This document shows, in pieces, positions 25,045-33,352 of a stretch of 64,000 nucleotides of DNA. The stretch lies in NCBI RefSeq assembly GCF_015291665.1, contig NZ_CP030048.1, forward strand, positions 2,356,001 through 2,420,000. Direction: 5' to 3'. The DNA comes from Bradyrhizobium sp. CCBAU 53338. GTDB lineage: Bacteria; Pseudomonadota; Alphaproteobacteria; Rhizobiales; Xanthobacteraceae. The first letter of the stretch is position 1. The number at the start of each line of letters is the position of its first letter. Made by a program: the position numbers and the translations under genes. The notes beneath the pieces were generated by a model, which saw only the letters and a program-made list of their open reading frames with translations, did no database searches and was not told the origin of the DNA.

Positions 25045-27767
25045 TCGCCGAACTTGTCGTGCAGGGCCGGAAACAGTCGGTCCGGCTTGAACGGCGGCGC
25101 GTTGAAGCGGATGCCAGTGGCATCCGCGATCGCGTTGCCGAGCGCGGCGGCGACCGGATTGTACGGGCTCTCGCTCATCGACTTCGCTCCCAACGGCCCG
25201 ATCGTGTCGGACGTCTCGGCAAAAAACACCTCCGTGCGCGGCACGTCCGCGAAGGACGGCAGATGGTAATCACGGAATTTGGGATTGGTGACGCGGCCCT
25301 CGGCGTCGATCACCATCTCCTCGTAGAGCGCCGCGCCAATGGCCTGCGCAACGCCGCCCTCGACTTGGCCGCGGCACTGCATGGGATTGGCGACGATTCC
25401 GGCATCGGCCGCCTGCACGCTCCTGAGAATCCTGACCTCGCCGGTGCCCTTGTTCACGGCGACGCGGAAGCCCTGTACATTGAAGCCGACCGACCGCGGC
25501 GTGCCCACGGAATTGCCGTGCGCCGCGAGCGGACGCCCCGCCTCGCGCGCGAGCTTCGCGACGTCGACAAAGGATATGCGCCGCACGCCGCTGACGACGA
25601 ATTCGCCGTCGAGCGTGCAAGTCGCGACATCGCAAAGCCAGGCGCCGGCGGCCGCCGCCTTCAACGCCGCCGCAAGCTGCAACGCCGCTGCCTGCGTGGC
25701 CTTGCCGGCCACGAACGTGCCGGTGCTGCCATAGGCGCCGGTGTCGTGGCCGCCAAGGGCGGTGTCGGACTGGCGCAGGCGGATCCTGTCGACCGTGGTC
25801 GCCAGCACCGTCGCGGCGATCTGCCGGTGCACGGTGCTGGTGCCGTTGCCGAACTCGGCGGTGCCGACGGTGAGATCGAAGCTGCCGTCGTCGTTGAGCG
25901 CGATCATGGCGTCCGCGATGTGACCGGCGGGCGGCACCGTGTCGATCATGGTCAGCGCGATGCCGTCGCCGGTCAGCCAGTCCGGCGACAGCTCGGGCTG
26001 AGGCTGATCGACCTGCATGGCGCGCTCGACGAGGTCGATGCACTGGTCGAGCCCGTAGGAGCCGTAGAGCACGTCGTGATATTCGGACTCAGGCGGCGAC
26101 AGCATGGGATCGCCGGGCCTGACGATGTTGCGGCGGCGCATGTCGTACGGGCTGATGCCGAGCTGCGTGGCCAGCTCGTCGATCGCGGCTTCCACCGCGA
26201 TCAGGGCCTGCGGCAGCCCGTAGCCGCGAAACGCGCCTGCGGGCACCGTATTGGTATACACCACGAAGCCGTCGACCCGCTTGTTCGGGCAATTGTAGAC
26301 GGCGATGGACTCCGACACCGCGTGGAACATCACGGATGGGCCGTGATTGCCGTAAGCGCCGGTGTTGGAAAGCAAATCGAGCTGGAGCGCGGTGAGCTTG
26401 CCGTCGGCGTCGGCGCCGGCCTTGATATGGACCCGCATCGGATGCCGCGTCGAAGTCGCGATGAACTGCTCCTCGCGGGTGAGCTCGAGCTTGACCGGAC
26501 GCCCCGTCTTCAGCGCGGCCAGTGCCAGAATATCCTCGACGAACATCTCCTGCTTGCCGCCAAAACCGCCGCCGACGCGCTCGCAGAACACACGGACCTT
26601 GTCCATGGGCAGTTGGAAGATGTCCGAGAGCGCGCGCCGGGTGAGGAATGGCACCTGCGTGGAGGTGCGGACGTTGAGCACGCCAGTCTCGTCGAGCCAG
26701 GCAAGGCCGCCATGGGTCTCCAGCGCGGCGTGCTGCACGCGGTGACTGTGGAAGGTGGCCTCGTAAGTGACGGCGGATGCGGCGAGCGCGGAGGCGACAT
26801 CGCCGAACTCGCCATGAATCTCCGAGACGAGATTGCGCTGTGCGTCGGCAACGCGGTTCGCACCGGTTCGATCGGGATGAACGAGCGGCGCGCCAGGCAT
26901 CATCGCCTGTTCGGGGTCGATCAGCGCAGGCAGGACCTCGTATTCGACATTAAGTTGGCGACAGGCCTCCTCGGCAGCAGCCTCACTCTCGGCGACGACG
27001 GCGGCGACCTTCTGGCCGATGAAGCGGACGATTTCGTCGAGGATGCGGGTATCCTCGGGGTCCATCCAGTCCTTTTCGTGCCGCGCCGTCGAGATCAGCA
27101 CCGATGGCGCGTCCTCATGCGTCAGGATCGCGCGCACGCCTGCTACGGCCATCGCCGCCGATTTGTCGATCGCGACGATCCGTGCATGCGCATGCGGGGA
27201 GCGCAGCAGCTTGATATGCAGAAGATTGTCGATCTCCGTGTCGAAGGTGTAGCGCGCCTTGCCGCGGACGATTTCGGCGCCAGCGGGTGCCGGCAGGCTG
27301 CGGCCGAAAGCGCCTCCGGCCTCGACGCTGTCCTCGACATTGGTCTTGCCGTTGATCGCATCCTCGATCGATCGGTAGCCGGTGCAGCGGCAGATGTTGC
27401 CCTTCAGCGCGGCACCGAGATCGGTGCGCTGGGCCTGGTTCAGCGAGGCGCAGGTCAGGATCATGCCGGCGGTGCAGAAACCGCATTGAAATCCCTGCGC
27501 GTCGAGAAAGGCCTGCTGCATCGGATGCGCGCCATCGCTGCCGCCGAGACCTTCGATCGTCGTGACGGCGCGTCCCTCCGCGCGAAACGCGGGGATCAGG
27601 CAACTATGCACGGGCTCGCCGTCGAGCAGCACGGTGCAGGCGCCGCAATCGCCGGCGTCGCAACCCTTTTTCACTCCGAACTGGCCAAGCTCCCGCAGGA
27701 AAGTGCGCAGGCATTGGCCGGCGCGCGGCGCTTGCGGGAAGCTGGTGCCATTGACCTCGAAGCTCAT
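25041..27767 (-). CDS. Xanthine-dehydrogenase-family subunit, 2Fe-2S and molybdopterin domains fused
   Basis: This oxidises purine hydroxylation sites, probably hypoxanthine or xanthine to urate. Residues 1-150 hold the two 2Fe-2S motifs (CDAGDCGACTVLLDG and CGFCTAGM..ICRCTGY). From about residue 155 the molybdopterin part follows with GGGFGGKQE, AFRGYGLPQALIA, GTAEFGNGTSTV and GPLGAKSMSESPYNP. The catalytic Glu is expected in the last motif (SMSE replaces the more usual GVGE), which differs from classical XdhB. It starts 4 bases inside the end of the upstream FAD subunit gene and is convergent with uraD-uraH. Confidence 0.9.
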   Translation of the reverse strand: MSFEVNGTSFPQAPRAGQCLRTFLRELGQFGVKKGCDAGDCGACTVLLDGEPVHSCLIPAFRAEGRAVTTIEGLGGSDGAHPMQQAFLDAQGFQCGFCTAGMILTCASLNQAQRTDLGAALKGNICRCTGYRSIEDAINGKTNVEDSVEAGGAFGRSLPAPAGAEIVRGKARYTFDTEIDNLLHIKLLRSPHAHARIVAIDKSAAMAVAGVRAILTHEDAPSVLISTARHEKDWMDPEDTRILDEIVRFIGQKVAAVVAESEAAAEEACRQLNVEYEVLPALIDPEQAMMPGAPLVHPDRTGANRVADAQRNLVSEIHGEFGDVASALAASAVTYEATFHSHRVQHAALETHGGLAWLDETGVLNVRTSTQVPFLTRRALSDIFQLPMDKVRVFCERVGGGFGGKQEMFVEDILALAALKTGRPVKLELTREEQFIATSTRHPMRVHIKAGADADGKLTALQLDLLSNTGAYGNHGPSVMFHAVSESIAVYNCPNKRVDGFVVYTNTVPAGAFRGYGLPQALIAVEAAIDELATQLGISPYDMRRRNIVRPGDPMLSPPESEYHDVLYGSYGLDQCIDLVERAMQVDQPQPELSPDWLTGDGIALTMIDTVPPAGHIADAMIALNDDGSFDLTVGTAEFGNGTSTVHRQIAATVLATTVDRIRLRQSDTALGGHDTGAYGSTGTFVAGKATQAAALQLAAALKAAAAGAWLCDVATCTLDGEFVVSGVRRISFVDVAKLAREAGRPLAAHGNSVGTPRSVGFNVQGFRVAVNKGTGEVRILRSVQAADAGIVANPMQCRGQVEGGVAQAIGAALYEEMVIDAEGRVTNPKFRDYHLPSFADVPRTEVFFAETSDTIGPLGAKSMSESPYNPVAAALGNAIADATGIRFNAPPFKPDRLFPALHDKFGD

Positions 27768-28591
27768 GGCGGCGTCGCACCCAGGAGCTCGATGCGGATC
27801 TCCTCGGCGAGCCGCAGCGTCATGTGCTTGCGCCAGAAAGGCTTGCCATGAATGTCGGCGTGATAGAGATCGTCGGAGATCTTCTCGGAGATAGCGGCGC
27901 GAAGCGCGCTCGCGTCAGGCGGCTTGGGAAACGACAGCTGGATCGGGTGCACGGTCGATGCGGTCACGGTCAGCTTCAGCGCGCCAGCGCCATCGAGGCT
28001 CCCGATCAGAAGGGCTGCGGAGCGTCCGACGGCTGCAAGCGAGATCTGGCGGAACGCGGATCGACGCTTCAATGCGGCGATCGGAATGTCGATCTGCCGC
28101 AGCAGGTCGCCCGGTGACAGGCGGTTGCGCTGATTACCCGTGACGAATTCGACGACGGGAATCTTTTGCTCGCCGCCGCCGGCCTTCCAGATGGTGCAGA
28201 CGCCGTCGAGCGCAGCGGTGAGCGAGATCATCGGACCCGCCGGCAGCGACATGCAGAGATTGCCGCCGACCGTCGCCGTCTTCCAGATCTTGAAGGAGGC
28301 GAGGAACGCACGGCAGCATTGGCTGATGAGTGGTGCTGCATGCCAATCGGTCGGGCAGGTGAGTGCATCGAGTTGCGAGATGGTGCAGGTGGCGGCGATG
28401 CCGAGGCGATCGGGCGTGACCGTCAGCGCCGGCCATTTCAGATCGGTGAGATCGATCAGCCGCGTGAGGTGAACTTGCGGCTCCGAGAACAGCCACGTGC
28501 CGCCCGCGAGCCAAGCATCACCTGGCGTCCAAACGGGCAGGTCGGAGCGCGTTTGCGGATGAGCGACCGCTGTGATGGTATTCAAGTCCAT
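27764..28591 (-). CDS. Xanthine-dehydrogenase-family FAD subunit
   Basis: The FAD-binding subunit passes electrons from the iron-sulfur clusters. It shows AWLAGGTWLFSEP (a divergent form of the FAD pyrophosphate loop) and KTATVGGNLCMSLPAGP (the second FAD motif), at 275 residues. ATG 28591 (MDLNTITAVAHPQ) is preferred; the longer in-frame start adds sequence foreign to the family. The stop overlaps the start of the fused 2Fe-2S/Mo gene by four bases, so the two form a complete three-domain enzyme in two genes. Confidence 0.88.
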   Translation of the reverse strand: MDLNTITAVAHPQTRSDLPVWTPGDAWLAGGTWLFSEPQVHLTRLIDLTDLKWPALTVTPDRLGIAATCTISQLDALTCPTDWHAAPLISQCCRAFLASFKIWKTATVGGNLCMSLPAGPMISLTAALDGVCTIWKAGGGEQKIPVVEFVTGNQRNRLSPGDLLRQIDIPIAALKRRSAFRQISLAAVGRSAALLIGSLDGAGALKLTVTASTVHPIQLSFPKPPDASALRAAISEKISDDLYHADIHGKPFWRKHMTLRLAEEIRIELLGATPP

Positions 28592-28743
28592 GCTGCGAAA
28601 ATGCTTGGGCCGGGTGATTTGTCTCGAGGGAAAGTCTTGCAAGACCAGCGCCAAGTAGCAACAACAAGTCGCAGCAACGATATCGAAGGGATGGCCTCTG
28701 CTTTGCAGGCCAGTCTTCAACGCGGGCGAGGAGAAACAGGATC

Positions 28744-30105
28744 ATGAGCGCCGCAAAGCCGATCTGGATCAGGGATCCTCTGGCCATCCTCGCCGATGGC
28801 GCGGAGCGCGGGATCGTGGTGAGGAATGGCCGCATCATCGAGCTTGTGCCGGCCGGCGGAACGCCGGCGGCCGCAGACGTCACGGTGTTCGATGCGAGCG
28901 AGCATGTCGTGCTGCCAGGCCTCATCAACACGCATCATCACTTTTATCAGACGCTGACACGAGCGTTGCCGGCCGCGATGGACCGCGAGCTGTTTCCCTG
29001 GCTGCAGGCGCTTTATCCGGTCTGGGCGAGGATGACCCCTGAGTCGCTCGAGCTCGGCGTCACCGTGGCCATGTCTGAGTTGCTCCTCTCGGGTTGCACG
29101 ACGACGACGGATCATCACTACGTTTTTCCGGCCGGGCTCGAAGAGTCCGTCGATATCGAGGTCGGTGTCGCAAAGCGGCTCGGGATGCGCGTGCTGCTGA
29201 CGCGTGGTTCGATGAACCTGTCGCAGCGTGACGGCGGTCTGCCGCCTGACAGCGTCGTACAGGACGAGGACACGATCCTGGCCGACAGCGCGCGGGTGGT
29301 GGCAAAGCATCACCAGCGTGGCGCGGATGCAATGGTGCAGATTGCGCTCGCGCCCTGCTCGCCGTTCTCGGTGACGACGTCGCTGATGCGCGCCACCGCC
29401 GATCTCGCCGACAAGCTCGACGTGCGCCTGCACACCCATCTCGCCGAGACCGAGGACGAGAACAAATTCTGCGAGCAGATGTACGGCTGCCGTCCACTCG
29501 ACTATCTCGAGCAATGCGGCTGGCTCAGTGCGCGGACCTGGCTCGCCCACGGCATCTTTTTCAACGCCGACGAGATGAAGCGGCTCGGCAAGGCAAGAAC
29601 CACCATCAGCCACTGTGCCTGTAGCAACCAGCTGCTGGCCTCGGGCTGCTGCCCGGTGTGCGAGATGGAGGAGGCCGGTGTCGGTATCGGGATCGGTGTC
29701 GATGGTTCAGCTTCGAACGACGGATCGAACCTGATGCAGGAGGTACGCGCGGCGTTCCTGCTGCAGCGGGCGCACTACGGCGTGAGCAGGGTCAGCCACA
29801 AGGATGCGCTGCGCTGGGCCACCCAAGGCTCGGCGGCCTGCGTCGGCCGTCCGGAACTCGGCGAGATCGCGGTCGGCAAGGCGGCCGACCTCGCGCTGTT
29901 CAAGCTGGACGAGCTGCGCTTCTCCGGCCATGGCGACCCCCTGGCTGCCCTGGTGCTTTGCGGGGCGCATCGGGCCGACAGGGTGATGGTGGCTGGGAAC
30001 TGGGCCGTGGTCGACGGTGCGATCCCGGGACTGGACCTTGCGGACCTCGTCCGCCGGCACAGCGCCGCGGCGCGGGCGATGCAGACGGGTGGGCTTGGAA
30101 AATAG
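28744..30105 (+). CDS. 8-oxoguanine deaminase (amidohydrolase superfamily)
   Basis: The enzyme converts 8-oxoguanine to urate and ammonia. The 453 residues show LPGLINTHHHFYQTLTRAL (metal-binding H-x-H with the HFYQTLTR extension typical of this group), TTTTDHHYVFP, LHTHLAETEDEN, TWLAHGIFFN, TISHCACSNQLLASG and VDGSASNDGSN. Relatives act on guanine or triazines, but the motif set is closest to bacterial 8-oxoguanine deaminases. ATG 28744 follows AGGAG. It diverges from the xanthine-dehydrogenase genes, sharing a 152-base intergenic region, and would feed the same urate pool. Confidence 0.88.
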   Translation: MSAAKPIWIRDPLAILADGAERGIVVRNGRIIELVPAGGTPAAADVTVFDASEHVVLPGLINTHHHFYQTLTRALPAAMDRELFPWLQALYPVWARMTPESLELGVTVAMSELLLSGCTTTTDHHYVFPAGLEESVDIEVGVAKRLGMRVLLTRGSMNLSQRDGGLPPDSVVQDEDTILADSARVVAKHHQRGADAMVQIALAPCSPFSVTTSLMRATADLADKLDVRLHTHLAETEDENKFCEQMYGCRPLDYLEQCGWLSARTWLAHGIFFNADEMKRLGKARTTISHCACSNQLLASGCCPVCEMEEAGVGIGIGVDGSASNDGSNLMQEVRAAFLLQRAHYGVSRVSHKDALRWATQGSAACVGRPELGEIAVGKAADLALFKLDELRFSGHGDPLAALVLCGAHRADRVMVAGNWAVVDGAIPGLDLADLVRRHSAAARAMQTGGLGK

Positions 30106-30107
30106 AA

Positions 30108-30152
30108 GGAGGGGGCGACCACAAGTGCCGGGTGCTTCTGGCCACCCCCTCC
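30108..30152. terminator. Bidirectional hairpin between convergent genes
   Basis: GGAGGGGG (30108-30115) pairs with CCCCCTCC (30145-30152), enclosing a GC-rich loop. It lies right after the stop of the 8-oxoguanine deaminase gene and 50 bases before the stop of the convergent binding-protein gene. There is no long T tract, so it is a candidate only. A second short stem (CTCCTCC with GGAGGAG) follows at about 30156-30172. Confidence 0.4.
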
Positions 30153-30200
30153 AAACCTCCTCCGGGAGGAGCAGGTGATTAAGGTGATGCAAGAAGCGTG

Positions 30201-31277
30201 CTACTTGCCCGGCAGCTTGTCGTCGATGCCCTTGACGTAGAAATTCATGCCGAGGATCTGGCCGTCGGCGAGATTGGCGCCGCCCTTGCACTCGATCTCC
30301 TTGCCGTCCTGCCCAATGACCGGGCATTTGAACGGGTGCAGCTTGCCGGCGGTGATTGCCGCCTGGGCATCCTCGGCGATCTTTTTCACGTCATCAGGCA
30401 TGTTGGTATACGGCGCCATCGCGAACATGTGGCTGTCGAGACCGCCCCAGGTGTCTTCCGACTTCCAGGTGCCGTCGAGCTCGGCCTTGACGCGGGCGAT
30501 GTAGTAGGGGCCCCAGGTGTCGAGGATCGAGGTCAGCTGGGTCTTGGGCCCGAACTTGATCATCTCGGAGTCCTGGCCGAATGCGAGCTTGCCGCGCTCG
30601 CTGGCGATCTGCATCGCGGCGGGCGAATCGGTGTGCTGCATGATCACGTCGGCGCCCTGGTCGATCAGCGCCTTGGCGGCGTCGGCCTCCTTGCCCGGGT
30701 CGAACCAGGTGTTGGCCCAGATGATCTTGACCTTGATGTTCGGGTTGATGCTCTGCGCCGCGATCATGGTCGCGTTGATGCCGGAGACCACCTCTGGAAT
30801 CGGGAACGAGCCGATGTAGCCGAGCACGCCCGATTTCGACATCTTGGCCGCAATCAGGCCTTGAATGTAGCGGCCCTGGTACCATTTCGACGAATAGGTC
30901 GACATGTTCTTGTCGCGCTTGTAGCCGGTGGCGTGCTCGAAATGCACGTTCGGATATTTCTTGGCGACCTTCAGGGTCGGGTCCATGTAGCCGAACGACG
31001 TCGTGAAGATCAGCTTGTTGCCGGCGCGGACGAGTTGCTCGATGGCGCGCTCGGCGTCGGGGCCTTCGGGGACGTTCTCGAGATAGGTGGTCTCGATCTT
31101 GTCGCCGAACTCCTTCACCAGCGCCTGGCGGGCAAGCTCGTGCTGGTAGGTCCAGCCGAGGTCGCCGATCGGGCCGAGGTAAATGAAGCCGACTTTCAGC
31201 TTGTCGGCAGCGGAGGCTGCGCTGACGCTTCCGGCAAGCAGAAGGCCGGCGGCCAGCGCAAGAAGTGATTTCCTCAT
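30201..31277 (-). CDS. BMP-family ABC transporter substrate-binding protein
   Basis: This periplasmic binding protein belongs to the BMP/PnrA-like family, whose characterised members bind purine nucleosides. After the signal peptide (MRKSLLALAAGLLLAGSVSAAS) come LKVGFIYLGPIGDLGWTYQHE, IFTTSFGYMDPTLKVAK, VLGYIGSFPIPEVVSGI and DVIMQHTDSPAAMQIA. ATG 31277 has GGAGA at suitable distance; ATG 31280 is also possible. It is last in a four-gene minus-strand operon after two permeases and an ATPase. Ligand inferred from the surroundings: a purine or ureide. Confidence 0.92.
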   Translation of the reverse strand: MRKSLLALAAGLLLAGSVSAASAADKLKVGFIYLGPIGDLGWTYQHELARQALVKEFGDKIETTYLENVPEGPDAERAIEQLVRAGNKLIFTTSFGYMDPTLKVAKKYPNVHFEHATGYKRDKNMSTYSSKWYQGRYIQGLIAAKMSKSGVLGYIGSFPIPEVVSGINATMIAAQSINPNIKVKIIWANTWFDPGKEADAAKALIDQGADVIMQHTDSPAAMQIASERGKLAFGQDSEMIKFGPKTQLTSILDTWGPYYIARVKAELDGTWKSEDTWGGLDSHMFAMAPYTNMPDDVKKIAEDAQAAITAGKLHPFKCPVIGQDGKEIECKGGANLADGQILGMNFYVKGIDDKLPGK

Positions 31278-31356
31278 CATCAATCTCCAAACATCAGGGG
31301 AAAGCCAAGATCCGCAACGTGCGCGCCCCATCGCGCACGTCGCGAAAATGAAAAGG

Positions 31357-32274
31357 CTAGCGGTCAGGCACGAACACGGTGCCGAGCGCGGCCGGCGCGG
31401 TCGAGCCGCCGGTGCGGGCGCGGGAGAGCAGCACCAGCACGATGACGGTTGCAAGATAGGGCAGCGCCGACATGAATTGCGAGGGAATGCCGACGCCCCA
31501 GCCTTGCGCATGCAGCTGCAGGATCGTCACCGCGCCGAACAGGTAAGCGCCGACCACGAGCCGGCCGGGCCGCCAGGATGCGAACACGACCAGCGCCAGC
31601 GCGATCCAGCCGCGACCCGCGGTCATGCCGGGAATGAAGAACGGCGTGTAGGCGAGCGGCAGATAAGCCCCCGCAAGTCCGGCGCAGGCGCCGCCGAACA
31701 CCACGGCAAGGGTGCGAATGCGCAGCACGGGATAGCCGAGCGCATGTGCGGAAACGTGATTGTCGCCGCAGGCGCGCAGGATCAATCCCGCGCGCGTGCG
31801 GTACAGGAACCACCACACGCCGATGATGAGTGCGATGGAGAAGTAGACGAAGGCGTCTTCACCGAATAGCACGCGGCCGATCAGAGGAACGTCGGTGAGG
31901 CCAGGAATGTACAAATGTGCGGCCGGCGTAAGCCGCTCGCCGACGAAGCCGGCACCGATCAGGCCGGACAGGCCGACGCCGAGTATAGTCAGCGCGAGTC
32001 CTGTTGCGACCTGATTGACGGCGAGCCCGAGCGCCATGAGCGCGAAGATCAGCGACATCAGCATTCCCGCGATGATGCCGAACAGCGCGCCGACGAAGAT
32101 TGACCCGGTGAGCCACGCGCCGCCAAAGCCGCAGGCGGCGCCGACGATCATCATGCCCTCGACGCCGAGATTGAGCACGCCCGAGCGCTCGGTCACGAGC
32201 TCGCCGGTCGCCGCGATCAGGAGCGGCGTCGAGGCGGCGAGCACCGACAGGATGATGGCTTCAACCAGCTCCAC
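31357..32274 (-). CDS. BMP-type ABC transporter permease 2
   Basis: The 305-residue integral membrane protein has about 8-9 segments and shows TERSGVLNLGVEGMMIVGA, LRACGDNHVSAHALGYPV (the coupling loop) and GRGWIALALVVFASWRPG. These mark the BPD_transp_2 permeases that work with BMP binding proteins. It overlaps the first permease by 14 bases and is followed after 79 bases by the binding-protein gene. Confidence 0.92.
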   Translation of the reverse strand: MELVEAIILSVLAASTPLLIAATGELVTERSGVLNLGVEGMMIVGAACGFGGAWLTGSIFVGALFGIIAGMLMSLIFALMALGLAVNQVATGLALTILGVGLSGLIGAGFVGERLTPAAHLYIPGLTDVPLIGRVLFGEDAFVYFSIALIIGVWWFLYRTRAGLILRACGDNHVSAHALGYPVLRIRTLAVVFGGACAGLAGAYLPLAYTPFFIPGMTAGRGWIALALVVFASWRPGRLVVGAYLFGAVTILQLHAQGWGVGIPSQFMSALPYLATVIVLVLLSRARTGGSTAPAALGTVFVPDR

Positions 32275-33352
32275 GGGTCACCTGTCGGTTCGCGAAGACC
32301 AGCTTGAAGCGATAGAGGATGAGGGAATCGCATGCGAGCACGTAGAACAGCAGGATGCCCTGGAAGACCTTGGTGACGTCCAACGGGATCTTCATCGCGA
32401 TCTGCGCCTGCTCACCACCGATAAAGGTCAATGCGAGAAAGAGGCCTGCAATTAATATTCCAATCGGATTCAACCGGCCGAGGAACGCGACGATGATCGC
32501 GGTGAAACCATAGCCGGGCGAGATGCCGGGCTGGAGGTGCCCGACGGGTCCGGCGACCTCGATGATGCCGGCAAGACCGGCAAGTGCGCCCGATACCGCG
32601 AAGGTCAGGATGATCAGCTGGTTGGCGTTGAAGCCGCCGAACCGCGCAGCGCGCGGTGCAGCGCCCACCACGCGGATTTCGAACCCCTTGATGGTCCGCC
32701 CGAGCAGGATTGCGGCGGCCGCGACGACCAGCAGTGCAATGATCGAGCCCAGATGCAGCCGGCCGCCTTCGATCAGCAGCGGCACCGTCGCCACGGGATC
32801 GAACTCAGCCGTGGTCGGGAAGTTGAAGCCGTTCGGGTCGCGCCAGGGACCGCGGACGAGATAGTCCAGCAGGAGGTCGGCGACATAGACCAGCATCAGG
32901 CTGGTCAGGATCTCGCTGGCCCCGAACTTCACCTTGCAGATCGCCGGGATCAACGCATAAAGCGCACCCGCGGCGGCAGCGAGCACGAGCATCGCCGGCA
33001 GCACCCAGGCGCCGGCGTCGGTACCTTGCGTCTTCACCGCGATCCAGCTTCCGGCGACGGCGCCGATCAGGAACTGACCCTCGGCACCGATGTTCCAGGC
33101 GTTGGCGAGATAGCAGAGCGACAGCCCGATCGCGATCATCACTAATGGTGTCGCCTTCACGGCGATCTCCTGGAGCGAATAACTGTCGGTCAGGGGCGCG
33201 ATGAAATAGGCCTGCAGGGCGAGCAGCGGATTCTTGCCGAGGATTGCGAACAGGATGGTCATGGTCACGATGGTCAAGCCGATCGCGATCAGTGGCGAGA
33301 TCAGCGCGATCGTGTTGGAGCGCTCGGTGCGCCTCTCAAGCACCAACTGCAC
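32261..33352 (-). CDS. BMP-type ABC transporter permease 1
   Basis: The 363-residue permease partner shows ATPLVMIAIGLSLCYLANAWNIG (split across helices), FEIRVVGAAPRAARFGGFN (coupling loop) and GISPGYGFTAIIVAFLGRLNP, a hallmark of this family. The start is GTG 33352, chosen because AAGGAGG lies six bases before it; a longer frame from 33451 is in-frame but overlaps the ATPase gene much more. It overlaps the ATPase stop by 17 bases, so translation is coupled. Confidence 0.92.
   Translation of the reverse strand: MQLVLERRTERSNTIALISPLIAIGLTIVTMTILFAILGKNPLLALQAYFIAPLTDSYSLQEIAVKATPLVMIAIGLSLCYLANAWNIGAEGQFLIGAVAGSWIAVKTQGTDAGAWVLPAMLVLAAAAGALYALIPAICKVKFGASEILTSLMLVYVADLLLDYLVRGPWRDPNGFNFPTTAEFDPVATVPLLIEGGRLHLGSIIALLVVAAAAILLGRTIKGFEIRVVGAAPRAARFGGFNANQLIILTFAVSGALAGLAGIIEVAGPVGHLQPGISPGYGFTAIIVAFLGRLNPIGILIAGLFLALTFIGGEQAQIAMKIPLDVTKVFQGILLFYVLACDSLILYRFKLVFANRQVTRGAG

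Noticed and set aside
25059..27851. Long open frame (930 codons) on the plus strand
   Set aside because: It is the antisense shadow of the xanthine-dehydrogenase-like gene. Its translation is Arg/Gly/Asp-rich and without any domain, while the minus strand carries the full set of family motifs.
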